Of a stretch of 64,000 nt of DNA, positions 1-13,900 are shown in pieces. The notes under the pieces are model-generated. The model was not told the DNA's origin and ran no database searches. It worked only from the letters and a program-made list of their open reading frames with translations. The position numbers and the translations under genes were made by a program. The stretch comes from Protonemura montana (taxonomy: Eukaryota > Arthropoda > Insecta > Plecoptera > Nemouridae), in contig OX387602.1 in assembly GCA_947568835.1 (NCBI GenBank), positions 3,442,570-3,506,569 of the forward strand, read 5' to 3'. Numbering within the stretch: position 1 is the stretch's first letter; each line of letters begins with the position of its first letter.

Positions 1-112
1 GTAGAATAATTTGTTAGGGTTTTCCAAAATGTTGGGTCTCAGTTTTTAATGCGCATTCCAACGCTAAAAACTAGAATAGTTTTTTTGTCCAGCTGTGTTT
101 TTGTTCGTGCTC

Positions 113-344
113 TAGCGGCCAAATGTCTGCTCCGATTCGAACCAAATGTTGAGAGCACATATTTTGTTGTCCTTAACTTAAAATTAGCCTTTTCCAGAGA
201 CATCGGTCAAAGAGTCGTGGAACCTTTCAAAACGAACGAAACGTTCCTATTTTATAATTGGAATTTTCTGGGGTTATAAAACATTGAAACATTGTTGTTC
301 GCAGCTGTACAAAATGACAGCGAACATTTTTAGATTTTGTATAC
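113..344 (+). repeat. Diverged interspersed repeat, copy 1
   Basis: Bases 113-180 and 321-344 match, with substitutions, 63525-63591 and 63636-63659 near the other end of the window, in the same order and orientation. Shared cores include AGAGCACAT, and GCGAACATTTTTAGATTTTG versus ACGAACATTTTCAGATTTTG. No coding potential; element class unknown. Confidence 0.6.
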
Positions 345-457
345 TTTTTTGTAGTTGCATGACAATTTCCAAGACAACGTTTATAAAAATTTGAAAGAAA
401 ATTCAATGAACAGAAAGTACCAAAGCAGTATCTTAGCAAGTATCAAAGAAGCATACG

Positions 458-473
458 CCCCCCCCCCCCCCCC
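458..473 (+). repeat. Poly-C tract (16)
   Basis: Uninterrupted C run; length is likely polymorphic or error-prone in assembly. Confidence 0.9.
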
Positions 474-479
474 TTTCCA

Positions 480-3400
480 AAGGAAAAATAAAGAAGAAAA
501 AATATAGGCTAAAAATAAGCCCTAGTTTTAGGTATCGGCGAGGAGCTTCGCACAGGTAGAATCCTAATAGAGGTCAACTTTGGAAGGTCATATCTCCCAC
601 ACTATTGAGCCTGAAATAAAAAAAATTAATCGTGTTGTGCGTTCGATGAATTGAGTAACAAACGCTGAAATTTTGGTGAAGACGGACGTAGAATAACCTG
701 AACCAATATCCGTTTCAAAGTTCAACCTCTGGTTCGCCAAAGTTCGTACAGCTACAAAGTTCCGTGCCTCTGATTTTATAATAATCAGTTTAATATTTTT
801 CGTCTACCAGTATTGTTTCAAATTTATTCTCGACCTTCCCTTGTTGGAGGATACAGAATTCAATTAGGAGCTGCTTCTCTGCTGGCCCGCCTGCCCGCCC
901 GCCTGCCTGCCTGGCGGATGGGGGAGGATGGAAGAGCGAAAGGATTAGCTGATCTGAATATGCAAGGCCCGGCAGGCGCCGCGGCAGAAGCGTCGGTGTC
1001 GACGCGGCAGATAATATCGACTCCATCGTCTCGCGCTCGCTTCTTCCTAGCCCATTTGCCTCTGAAATATGGACTCGTTTCCACCATATTCGGAGATCGT
1101 TTTCAACTACATTCAAGTATTTCCGTGCCATTTATTATGCAAGCTTAATTACTGGCCTGTGATTCAGATACGTGCGCCGTTTGAATGTGGAAAACCTAGC
1201 GCAGTGGGATCGGAGGTGCGCAGATATGTCATAAGTGAACGCGGATTGTTTACACTATTTCAATTTCAGGATTTTTGTGTAAAAAAACAACACAAATGTT
1301 GCGAGGATCACACACTCACCGAATTTATGAAGTAGGTCGCAATGCACAATAATTTATAACTGAATAGGTAAATCCTACAGATATGATCGTTACTGTCACT
1401 TCCATCACGCTGCTTCTATCTAACAAGCTTTCTACAATAACCTAAAATATTAGCATCAAAGTCCTATTAGTTATTTGAAATAACAGGACGGCAACGTTTA
1501 CAAAGAAATTTAGACATTTAAGCAGCTTGTAAAATTCATCTAAGGTATTCTCATAAAGTGATAATATTGTGTGCTTTCCATTTTCCCACTAAAAAGCAAT
1601 TCAGTCTTTGTCGATATCTTGAGGCCATTACTTTGTGGTACTTTTTTTTTCTCGGGCACACCAAAAGTATCGAGTGATAAATATGATGGGCCTGGTGGAG
1701 ACGATCGTTCTCTGGGGCCCAACTATGAGGGGCTCTTAGGGTTTTTGGTCTTCAATTCCCCTCGAACGTATAGTGGCCAGCTCTTGACCACCAAGCTCGT
1801 ATATAACAACATCCGTATACTAGCTGTAAGTAGCTAGACCAGATTTCATAAAGTTACGCTTCATGTCACGAACAGATGACGAACTATTTTGATGCTTTTT
1901 CCTGTCCGTACAACAGTCCACTCTAATCCACCCTCGCCGCCGTCGGGGGGGAGCGGGGGGCGGGAGGGGCGGCGATCCGCTCCGGCGAGCAGCACACGCG
2001 GCCAGACGACAAGAAGCCCGCCAGCGGAAAAGGTCAAGTTAATCGGATAAAAGGAGGGCAGATGGATTATGCAAGGCTTCTCGTGTATTCACCTGACACA
2101 GGGACTAGCACTGTGCCAGGAGCTACCTGCTAAGGTTGGCTGCATCGCATTGGGTCGAGTGTTTCACTGCGTCACCCCTTGTGTGATATTTTTGCAAAAC
2201 GAGACGGTGTTTTTCTAACTTGATGCTCCGAAATCCTTTTGTAGTACGAAAATATTGACACAGTTGCTCATTGTTTTTGCTGGCTTGTTTAATAAATCGT
2301 GGGAATTTGTTGAAATGGAACCCTGCTCTCTGATATTTAGTTAAATTGAAGTAAGTGCTTCATTTTTATAAAGTCCATAACTTTTCGGTCTGCAGTTATG
2401 CGATCTAGGTGTAAAATAATTAACAAACATAGCCAGGATGAAGTGGTAACCGGTAAGCTAGTAAATCATAATTATCACCCACGTGATGCAGGCAAATTCA
2501 ATCATCGGCAGTGGTAAAACCCAGTAAAGTTTTAATTGAAGGTTTTGTGCATGGATGTCATAATTGCTCGGAATGAAGCAAAACTGTGCGTCGAACTGTC
2601 GAAACAACTAATAATAAATAGTCGCTGCACTGAGCGGTTTCGAAGCATCACGAGGCAGTGTGTTTTTGAGTGATTTGTCATCGTGTCTGCTCGTGGCACG
2701 GCGCTCCACGTCGGAGCTGTATACCGCTGCAGCTACATTTGCATGCGATGTGCGTGAATAATAATATTTCATTCTGCAATGTTGAACAATGCATGTCGCG
2801 GCCAGAAGACCTTCCTTCCCCGCTCGTGTACATGGCCCATGCCCCGGTCTGCCTATTTGCAACGTTTGTTCGCTAAAACGCTGAGATCGTCGAAAACAGG
2901 AAAACTGTTTGCCTACACTGTTATTACTTTTCTTACAATGTGCCCTTAGCAGCAAAGATCTTGGAATTTCAATATTGCAAATATAATTAACGGAATATCA
3001 TTTACTCTTCTCTTTCAAAACATAGTGTTTTTTTTTTCATTCTTCACGAACTTAATTTTCCTCGCTTATTTTCAGGTTTGCTCCAATCATAAATATTGAA
3101 TGTTTGTAAATTTTATTGACAAGTGTTATTGATGGCCAGCCCGAAGTCGAGCTCGGCCGAAAGCATATTATATGTGCATATTATTATATTCGAGTTCGGC
3201 CCGTGACGCTGGCTACGCCGCGGTTCGCTCTGGGAAAGATTTGCATAGTTTTTTGGTTGATCGAAGTTGTGATTGAAGACCTGTGTTATTGCCTCGTCAT
3301 TTCGGATGGCCGAAAGTCACGTGGGAAATAAAAGTGATTCAATAGTCATCATAACCCGTGAAAGTTGGTCGCTACCTCGGCTATCGATCACTGGTAAAAA

Positions 3401-4600
3401 ATGAACTAGCGCTTGGAAAGTACTACACTAGTCGTGTTTCTCATTATTTAAAAACACATTCAGGTTATTCTTTTATGTTCAGGAATGAAGACAAAATATT
3501 GGATGGAACACTTGAGACACTCCTTTTTATCTAACTGAATATTTTTTTATTATAACTACGCTTCTGGAATAAAGGCTGGTCTCTCGCTATCGATAACCCG
3601 GCCCACCCTCTCGCACCCCACTGGCCGTAAACAAATCAACGCTCCCCTTGGAAAGGGCGCGTAGCTAACTTAAAAAAGCAACACCTGGGTTGTTGAAACA
3701 AGATTCAGGGCTGCATATTTCTTGCTAAAGTCGGTGGGGCCTGGCCCATTAATCCAACTAAATTACCTTTTGCATATCGATTTAATCCACGCAGACCTTC
3801 CCACTGATAGATGTTAAGATAAACCAGCATAGCATAGGTAACCGCAGCGCCTTCATCCCATAATAGGCAAGTACACTTTTCAGCAGCGAAACCATGGCAA
3901 TTAGCTGATTGGGGAAAGCCTGACCTGGCGTTGGTATCGTAATGGTTCCCTTGTATACATTAAATAAGTAACTTTATAAATACTGCAACGAGGACGGCTT
4001 TCCCGTCGTTGCCTGCTGAACACACACACTGCCAGGTTGGTAGGAGTCCGGTGCTTGGCACACTTTCGACACGAGCGATGAGTCTGTCCACTACTTGGTA
4101 TGTCCACGTGGCATCGATTGATTACATTCCTGCAGGGCCCACCCCCCTGGCCCTTCCGCCCCCGGTGCGTCCACAGGGGTGGGGAGAGGTGGGGGGCGGA
4201 TTTTGCGGTCCCTGAATGATTACACGGCCTCCCGTCCGCGATCCCTGCCTCTAGATCATGTCCACGCCAGGAAACAAAACAAAGCGGCGCTCAAACGTAA
4301 TTTTTTGTTTGTTTTAACCAATTTGTCGTGTTTTTTTTTCTGTTGACACTCCCGCGCTTGGAAGTAGCAACGGAGCGTTGCCGAATGTTATTAGCAATTA
4401 ACTTCATGCACTCTGATTTTGTGACTCGTTGCTAGGATAGTCGAACAAGAAGTATTGTTTGCTGTTGATCAGCTCGACAATGTGTCATGACCAACGCAGC
4501 CAGGTTTTGTCCTAATCATCCGTTTTTGTCAGTCCGTGATTGCGCGTAGTCAACCGTTTCATTATGAAGCCTAACTCCCTGTTTCAATCCCGTGTCCTCG
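480..4600. other. Intergenic, no gene seen
   Basis: AT-rich sequence with two GC-rich islands (about 870-1040 and 1930-1990). Overlapping ORFs of 111-115 codons exist on both strands but show no domain, no consistent codon bias and no splice partners. Confidence 0.6.
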
Positions 4601-4610
4601 CACGTCTGGA

Positions 4611-4706
4611 TGTGTGTGTGTGTGTGTGTGTTTCTGTGTCGGCGTGTGTGTGTGCGTCCCGGCTTTTCATCGGCTTTTCCTCGGCTTTCCTCGACGACGA
4701 CGACGA
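4611..4706 (+). repeat. (TG)n microsatellite and (GAC)n tract
   Basis: TG runs at 4611-4631 and 4643-4654, with a GACGAC run near 4690-4706. ORFs of up to 110 codons across both strands here are by-products of the simple repeats. Confidence 0.9.
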
Positions 4707-4990
4707 CGGCGAAGTCGTGTAGGAGGCCGATATTCCCACGCCAGGTTTTCTCGGCGAAACTCCCAAATGGCTGCGACCCGTGTCTTTGTTGGTCCCCGTT
4801 GGCTAGGAAACGAGAAGAAAAAGATGCGTAAGACAATTAGGAGTCCCTATTTAGGCGGCTTAATCTGTACTCGTCACTTACAGAAGTTGGATGAGGCGGG
4901 GCGAGGCGGCAAAAAATTAGCAACGCGAGAGAGAGAAAAATCGTGAAGATGTACAGTCCGGTCGGAAAGAAAAGACCTGGCATAGTTTGG

Positions 4991-5196
4991 TGGAGGAGCC
5001 GGGTTTGTTGTTCTGCAGGCTGCGTTCAGGGGCAGAGTGTACGAATCTGAAATTCGTTCTAATCATGAGAGTAATTCACTGAAACAATGCATGATATTAT
5101 GGTGTGCACTGTACCGTGTGGCCGTGTAGTACCGACCAGGCTCTAACGATGGAGGAGCCACATTAGCTGCTCTGCGGACTGCGTCCAGGGGTAAAA
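4991..5196 (+). repeat. Two diverged copies of a repeat, about 159 bp apart
   Basis: 4991-5037 and 5150-5196 share TGGAGGAGCC, then TTCTGCAGGCTGCGTTCAGG versus CTCTGCGGACTGCGTCCAGG. Both are preceded by a TGTAC-AGTCCGGTCGGAAA-like motif, which appears a third time near 5307 (GATGTACGGTCTGGCCGAAA). Probably a degenerate tandem array or part of a mobile element. Confidence 0.5.
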
Positions 5197-7477
5197 GCTT
5201 TGATTTCTTCAATATGTCCGCTTTTACTGCTGAATACATTTACAGAATTCTGTTCACATCATTTCAGCTACTATCCTCACAGAAAATAAATCTAGTATAC
5301 CATTATGATGTACGGTCTGGCCGAAAATAATATATCCTACTTTTTTTTTTTGTCGGAAGAGCTGCGTTATTGCTTTGCCTTCTTTGGTTAAATTCAGAGA
5401 CATATACTAAGATATATATTTACAGGACGTCTATACTTCTGAACACTTTTGCAAATAATCACTCGCATCAAGTCAATGCAATTTCCATTTTCCATTTTCC
5501 ATGTCTATTTTCTTCATGCACCTTTCATCGGAAACTCAAATTTCACTATTAATATTTCTATTTTCATTTTAGCAGAGCTGAAAAGGGAGTTTATCATTTT
5601 TTTCCACAGTAAACCACACAAACGTTTAGTATATTTTTTTTTCCTATAAAAAGAAACATTGATTTTTAAATTAGCCGTAGTATAGATTTATGCCTGCCTG
5701 TGCATTTGTCAGCAGAGCCATGGCGGCAGTGATTAACGACGGCTTGCGTCGCTGAAGGGGCATTTGTCTTGAGCTGCTCACGCGGCCACGGACACAGAGG
5801 TGCACGACGATGCGGCGAGCTCGGGGTGCAAGGCGGACCGCCGCCCGTGTTGACGGCCGGGCATTAGCAGAAAACACCGTGACGGACAACGCTTAAAAAG
5901 CCAGCGCATCGCTAGACAGACAGATGAAAATGGCGTGCCACAGTGGAGAAGTAATTCAGTTTTCATACTCTTATTATTTCTTATCTTAGAGTTTCCGGTC
6001 CGCTGAGCCGCGTATCTGCGTATACATAAGACGGTTAGGGAAGAGTTGATGATTCGCTTTGGAAGTGCGACCATTATGTCCCTGCATTGCTGGGATGAGT
6101 TAGCATGCACCCCTTCATCCCCCCCCCCTCATCCAACAGTAGGCGGCGCGGCTCTTGCTACTTAAACCAAAGCTCGCTTCCAGGCGCTCTTTTCTATTCT
6201 TTATTTATATCGCCGCCAACCCTCTGCTGCCAGCGCCTAGCAGAGGATTTATTCGCTCCTGCCAGGGAGAAATTTTAAATTGAATTATTATATATTTCAA
6301 GAAAATTTGGTAGTTAAATCTTTATGTTAACAAATGATGAGTAATTTGCCTGAAAAGTGACAGCTATGATCTTGAAATTCTTGTCAACGGGTGGATGCAA
6401 AATGCACAGATTTTTGAATACCTATACGTTTTGTCACAAACTACTTTAAAGAAGTCCAAATAACAATTTTTAACTAATTTTAACTGATAGTTAACTCAGT
6501 TTTTTTTTTGTACACGGTTGTGAAGCTTTACCCAATCCAGAGTGACCCTGTCCCGCGGCAGAGTGGCGCTATGTTCGACAGAGTGATTACTTTGATAAGC
6601 TTTAACGTATGATTAGACTGGTATAGTATCAGTAGGCCTACGCACAACGTGGATTATATTGTTGGAAACGGATGTAGAAGCGCGGTTTCCAGGATGTAGG
6701 AAGTGAACCGGAAGTGCAGATTACCTCGCTAACGCGTATAAATTGCTTCTGCCATGGCTGCGCCCCTTCCCCCTCCTGAAGGTACAGTCAAAATGTTGTG
6801 TCTTTAGCCGATCAATGGCCTAGCTTCAACATGACCAGCCTCAAAGCTATCCAACAAGCAAAGAAACTGACATCTAGAAACTATTTGAAAATGTTACATA
6901 TTCTTTTTTTTTTTACTATAATTCTCAGCTCGGGGATGCGATAAAATATAAATTCATTCGTTTTGCAAAACAGCTGCGCTTTTAATAAATTTTGAATTAC
7001 AATCATTCCCTGTGAATTAAAGTTTAAATGATACTTGACTTGCTTTAAATAGGTTGTCAAAAGAATATAGAATTTCATTGTTCATGACTCTTCCAAAGTG
7101 AATTGCTGTTCGTTTACAATAGAAGAGTGTCTGCTGGTGCAATTCCGCTGGCTGGCCTGGCTATCCATCTTGCAATGTCGCCCAAAAAGACTATCTCCTA
7201 CAAGTTTTCATTGGTGAGCAACTTTCCAGGGAATAAATCTGAGTCCTAGTTCGTGAAAACTTTTCAATTTTCACAATGCTGACGTTCGACAAAGTTTTGG
7301 CCCCGTCTTTAAGTCCCGGTTACTCCCCTACACCAGATCATAATTATCATGAACACATGAGACTGGATTTCAATTGAGATAACATCTTAAATCCGTATTA
7401 GTTTTATAATTGTTTAGTATAAACGAGTGCTTCTTCGTTTAACGTGGCCGCCTTTCCTTGGCAGATTGGTCTTGCTA

Positions 7478-7495
7478 TCCTACTGAGCTAATCTC
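7478..7495 (-). other. tRNA D-arm-like sequence (A box)
   Basis: On the minus strand TTAGCTCAGTAGGATAGC matches the D-arm/A-box consensus of tRNA genes very well. No B box follows within 100 bases and no cloverleaf forms. Likely a SINE or tRNA remnant. Confidence 0.35.
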
Positions 7496-7864
7496 GTATC
7501 AGAAAGCAGAGAGGGGCTGAGTCGATCCCTTTGCCAGCGAACAGACCACGCCAGGCCAACGTAGCTTGATTTACCCGAACTCTGTTTGCCCGTGACTTTC
7601 GAGTGTGTTTTCTGACTCTTGTAAACTAAATGCGTCAGCAAATATATTTGCATGATATCCTGTCGGCGGAGGTGCGCGCGTGATGGACACAAAAGATGAC
7701 TAAAGTCCAATTTTACAAGTTCTCTTTATAATATTATCAAGGGGTGGCTCTCGGCACACTCGAGTCCCCGCCCCTGCGTCGGCAGATTGTCAAGCATGTC
7801 TCGCTCTCGTGGTGGATGGAGTCTCGAGAGCTCATCGTTCCTCCGCGGTGTCTCGGTGCCGTCT

Positions 7865-7901
7865 AATGCAAGGGGCGGGGGAGGGCTGGGGGGGGGGGGG
7901 C
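7865..7901 (+). repeat. G-rich tract, including G13
   Basis: Several G runs (GGGGCGGGGGAGGG, then 13 G) that could form a G-quadruplex on the plus strand. Similar G-rich patches lie at 1941-1973, 12538-12556 and 41010-41125. Confidence 0.7.
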
Positions 7902-10900
7902 GTCGATGACCTTCAGCAAGAGGCCCTGTTCCGGGCGCAAGAAGCGAAAAAATTCTGAAAGTAGCGATTCTTTGAGTGTTCGGAAACACACCTAAAATTC
8001 ACTTCACTCAGTTCAATTTTTTTTTTTCAATTTTATTTTGCAAGAACCGTTTAGCTTGATGGTAACAATTGCTGAAACTTGATCGCAAGTCGTGACACGA
8101 AACTTTGCATATTAAAATGGTCGAAAAATGTGACCTCAATATTTCTGAAACTTCTTTGCCCACAATCTACTATCTTTAGTGAAATAATGTTATTTTCAAA
8201 TTGCACAGCGTAACTCAGTAACTCAGTAAGTCAGGGCAACTTGTTTTGCTGCATTTTCTCCGTCGCTGCAAAATGCGATTAAAATCTAAGAGCATGTTAT
8301 ATTCGGCTAATCCGTTGCATTGTTTCTCTTTCTATTGAGCCGCACGTCAAATTATTATTCTTCTCTCGACGCACAGCCTGTCTTGTGTCTTTACAGAGCT
8401 TTTGAAGCAAATAATCATCCCCGTTTTCTTTAAATATTCCGGCTGTCAGACGAAGACAAGTCTCAACGGTCACGTTGTTCACGGATGGCGTACAACGAAC
8501 GTCCCCCTCCTCGCTCGCCCGATCCCGGGAAAACCACTTCATGTCTAATTCGTCCCCGGTTGTCTTATTTCCAGAAGCTTGGAGTCTACGCGAAATGGCG
8601 GCAGCAATTCCTAACGAGACGCCTGAAACCGATGTACTTTTAATTAACGATTCGAGTGCACCGTTATTGTCGCCTCTCTCGGCCGCTTGCAGCGCCCGGC
8701 TCGTTTGTATCCTCGTGAAGTCGCGCTCGCGCAATCTAGCGGCAGGACCCGCAGATAACAATTGATAAATAAATGACGTCTCATTTCAGGTGGGGCCTGG
8801 AAAACGTGAAACTTTCCCTATTATTTATATGTTGTCGTTAAAGTAATCGTCTTCTTCCTTCCGAAGCATTTTTATATAACCTTAAGCGAATCCGATTATG
8901 TGACATATAACAAGGAGAGTTTCTACTTTCCAGGGAATGAAAAATTACCACTTTTTAACGAATTCTGGGTAGCTGAATAAGGAGATTTCGTACGGAAAGA
9001 AGTGTGGGTACTTGGGCCCAGCGCGAGCGGCCTGACACCGGTTCAAGGGATGAATTATGACGGTCATAATAATTACAGTCACAAGCTAGAGAACGAAATG
9101 AAAATTCCAAGATAAGGATCCAGGATTATATTTTCACAGGGGAAAATTGTTTTTGGAATAATTTAACACCATAGCTAGCCATAAAATCCAGGAATGTAAA
9201 ATTAGGTGTTTATTTATAAAATAATATCTTGTATTCAACGGCACGCCAGTTTGTGAGGGAAAAAAAGTGGCGTTAGTTTTAAGGTAATAAAAGAAAACAT
9301 TGCAAGGTAACCTGCTCAATGGCACGAGCTGGCAAGAAAGTAGTAACATTACCGAAAGGCGTAGAATCGCCCGTATTTTCGCCGACAAGGGAACTCGACT
9401 ACGTCTCGACGCCGACGCCGACGACGCTGACGTCGCCGTCCAATTTCCGACGCCAGTTGCATAACGTACAGCCAACATTTATATCACTTTATTACACCAT
9501 AACTTTGCGCGGGAGAGGAGCAAACGGTGGAGTGTGTGAAAGAGACAATCTTTGTCACGGAGAGATCATAAATTAATTTCGTCTCCCCGACCTGCAGAGT
9601 GGAACGTTATGAGCGGAGCGGGAAACGCGGGATAACGTCATGTCAGGGGCGGCGGTTTACGAGAGACTTTATTCCTCAAACGCCAGCCAACTACCTTTTA
9701 ATGCGGTTTATTTACTCGCCAGCCAATAACGAATCAGTGTTTATATTTTCGAAACAAGCACTGATAAATGCTGATAAATGGCTAAATGAAAATCCGACGG
9801 TAAATGCATTCAGTTTAGAATAAACCTTTAAATGCAGGACCAATGTTTATTGAAATATACCTTGTTACTGAACATTTATAGACTATGATTTTTTTTGTCA
9901 TCCAGAGAGACTACAACCGACATTATCTTGAATAAAATTCTCAGTTCAACATAAGGGCGGGCCTGCAGTGCAATACTGATTTGTTGGCGAGTTTCCTCAT
10001 TGCTAAATTATTTCCAGCCACGACTATCGAAGTGATATGTGACAGAGATGATGAAGTCAGAGATATCTTGAGAAATCTTGGATCCCAATCGCCTCCTTCC
10101 CTGTGCGACAGGCGCAAGACGCCTGATGACATAATCGCAACGTCATTTCGTCTCACAAGCTACCAGAGTCGGGCTCGGGGGGCGATAAGATGAAATCGGG
10201 ACTAGAGATATATTCACGTGTCAAGTATATTTCCGTGCACGCTCAAGTGCAATGTTAATGAGACCACGTTCATATTGTTTTACAAAATGGAAGACTATTA
10301 GCGAATATTGTACGCTATGTAATGTATTAAAATATTCGAGTACGATGGGCACCTGCAATATGGGGGGTAGCATGTACAACGAAGAAATGGATATCCTTCG
10401 TAACTAAATTATAATTATGTCGAGCAGAAACTCAGGCAAGCTTGCGACAGAGATAGCCGTCTCCGTATCTACGATGCTAATAGAAAACCTTGCTTGCATA
10501 TTTCGGTTAGAAATTGCTTTACTTATGGCCCATTTTCTTTCCGGTGAGGTTAAATAGCAGATATTCAGAGTAAATATTTTCGCACGCTTTCGAAATTTGG
10601 TTTTGGCACGGAATGATGTCGGGAAATTCGGTTACATCAGCGAATTTTAAGAATATATAAATTCATGTAATAGCATCAAGGTCTTCCAGCTCAGTTATTT
10701 GCAAATGCAGAAACCGGAAGTACTATATACATCTCTCTCTTTCTCTCTTCTAACTCCATCTCGCTCTTTCCATGATTCCAACATTATTTTTATAGCAAAC
10801 GAGCGTGGATAAGCCACGCTGACCAGTGCTTGGCTCTGCCGATAAATTTTAATAACAAGGACCGACCACCGATATGCGCAACGTAATACCATATTTATTT

Positions 10901-13900
10901 TGCCCCCTCCCCTTCCCACCCACCCCCCCGTGTGGTGGTTTTTAGGCGGACTATGGCGAGCATGGATGTGCTGTTACCCAAGGAAACTCCTTCCACAAGG
11001 TAACGCAAAGAAGGAATTGCCATACAGGAAGCTGTGGTGTAACTTTCGATAAATGTGGTCAGTTATTATCGGTACAAGGAAATCACGTGTGCCCCTTGGG
11101 GAAGTGTATTTGACTCCCGTGATATCGCACAAAATGTTTCTTAGGTCTTAAAGATATTAATGTGTTCAGTGGTAAAAATTCCGGTGTTATTTAATTATCG
11201 CTAATATTTGTGGGTAAATGCTTTAAGTTTGGATTGTCTATTCTATTTTCACTTCATTTTCAACAAGCAGCTGACTAAACTGCCGAGAATTACAGGCTAT
11301 TCCTTCATTTCGCTGCTTCTCTTGACAAGTGGTGGATTTTGTTAAGGCGGAGGCATGACGCAATTACGGTACGAATAAATCACGTTCAAAAGACGAGGAG
11401 CGACGACGAGACATTACAGGCAAACTGCTCGCAGGCAGATGAAGAAGGGAAATGAAAAGAAAACGATTTGAAAACGGACAGAGAAGAACGGAGGTTTAAT
11501 TTGCAGACAAAAAAAATATACATATACTTGAAGAATTCCAGAGTTTTTTTTTATAGTGATTATTTTGCACTCACTGTGAATTAACCCGCAATTAGGAATA
11601 TTTCTTCGGTTAACGGTTCAAGTAATTCAATGCAAGCTGCCGAAAACGAAAATCTTTCCAGCGTGGATCTGGCGTATATTTAGGGTGTTAATTACGTCAT
11701 CTCTTTCAAAAACCGTAAAAGATATCAAGCTATTGCCCCTAAATGTAAGAAGAAATAAGATACCGGCGATCCATTCGACGGGGGTGCCCTGCGATCGTTA
11801 TGTAAATTTCCTGCGCTTTATCCCTTAGGAAGCGTCGCATTCTCACGCTTCTCCATTGGATCAGCACACTCTACACACTCTGACAGAATAATACGACAGA
11901 GTAGGAGGTCTAAAGTCGAAACCATAAACACCCTACACAACAATTTTCACTTTATGTTTGACTAGTTAGTAGCTCCTCCATACCTTGTCGCGGCACTGGG
12001 GTAAGCCGAGCAGCAAGCGCCCTAGGGACACCGAATATGATGTGAAACTGCTAGTAATGGTGATGGTTATTGCGTGGGGCGGGAAGTTCAGTTAGCACCT
12101 CTTAAGAATACGCGTGGTTCATAAATAAAGAACACGATAACATAGGCCCGTCATTTGCAGGCTGCCTTCCTTACAGTTGGCCATATTGTCTATTGAAGGA
12201 GAAGAAACCCCATGAATTGTCTGCGGTCTTGATTCCAAGCACGATCGCGGTTGCTGGTCTGGCAAAACGGTCTGAAAAACACGAAAATGTTTGGCTATTT
12301 CTATTCGAGTACGTATATTGAGTTTTCAGGGATGTCTTGCTAAAGTTGAATGGCTTTAAACTAGCCCCTTCGACGAGACGGCTGTAGGACCTTACGCTGC
12401 ATCTTTTTCATGGTCATGATGATGATCATCAGCGGGTGGCCCCTCCTCTGTCTAATCCGTTGTCAAGAACAGACCGCGCGGGGCCGTGAAACAACGCGAC
12501 CAAGTCATTCCACCCTTGTCGAGCCGGCATAGCCCGTTGGGGGTGGGGGAGGGGGCTAATCGTGGCTGAAGAGTGCTTGACACTATTGATAAAATTCCAC
12601 TGATAATTCCGTTGACACTTTGATGTTACTTTACTGTTACATTATAACTAAAGCATTTGTAATTTGAAAAATAGAGTAGCGGTTTTTTTCACAATATTAT
12701 TATATTTTTGCGCTAAAAAGGACATCGCAAGATTGATTTATTAGTCGGAACTAATTGCTGTTAGCGTATAAGCCATAAAAAGCTAGAGGAAAATGAATCT
12801 TTTTTGTTGAAAAATAGCACCATCGTAGCTCGTTCCTATTGATGGTATTTTATATAGATCGTTGCTGGCAATTTCAAATATGCATGGCTTCTTAATTTAA
12901 TATGTTCTTTTTAAATGTTATCTCGTATTTCTCTTTACAAATGAACATGATTAAAAAAGAAAATGATATCGCTCTTATTAAAAATAATAATAGGCATTTC
13001 TCGGTAGTTATTACAGTCGATACCTTGGGCATTCTCCTCTTTCTTGGCAGAATACGAGATATACCTACCAGTGTCACAGATATGCCTGCCAGAGTGAGTG
13101 GGCGAGTCAATTCCAGCAGTGTGGAATAAACCTTGGCGGAATACTGTAATATTCCAGAATCATCTTCACTGTCAAAGTCACCCCGCTAGTCCAGACAGGC
13201 TTTCAAAACAGTGACATAACAATTGAATAACGATTTTTCTTTCCCCGCGCTTTCCTTTATCAGTTCGCGTAGCATTCCGACGGGAACATGGAAAAGTGAG
13301 CAGGAAATGAGAAAAATGGAACAGTCTCTAGTTGCCAGATGTTTCTTTGCAATTCGGACGTCTCGTTGTCACTGTTTTATTCAGAGATTGTCTATTAAAT
13401 TATAAAGGATTATATCTACAAGAATGCACGATGTTTTTCATCAAAAGTTTTCTCTCCAAGTAATTCCATGCAAATTTTCAATTATATCCGAGGATATTGC
13501 CCATGGGGGACGCTACTTTGCCATTCGATGTCCGTAGAAGATAAAAATGTTGTTTTAAACGGAAATTTTCATCAATCCCAGCAGAGAAACAGCTCGTAGG
13601 TTGTGAAAGGAAAATACCCTAGCACCTTAATACTGATCTAGAGTGAAAGGTACGGCATCGACGTCGCTTTTCAGTCGAGAACGTGTTGATGAAACCTCGA
13701 TGGCTTGTGGTGGTGTGATTGCCCTCGACGGCGTCGCAAGCTATGCGCTTTTAGATTTCAGCGCTGAACCAAAGCTAATCCTCAGCATATTTGAATGAGG
13801 CATTGCATTTCAGCACTTTGCAGCCTTTTATGGCGAAGAGCGGCTGAACTCTGAATATTCCTCGACTTATCAATATTCCTCGAGGTACCTACTAAGGGCG

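Noticed and set aside
790..1148. Three overlapping ORFs of 75-113 codons on both strands
   Set aside because: Produced by a GCCT/GCCC-rich patch; no domain or codon bias.
8297..8761. 154-codon minus-strand ORF
   Set aside because: Longest minus-strand frame in the first 25 kb, but no recognisable domain, no neighbouring exons, and an overlapping open frame on the other strand. Kept as chance unless conservation shows otherwise.
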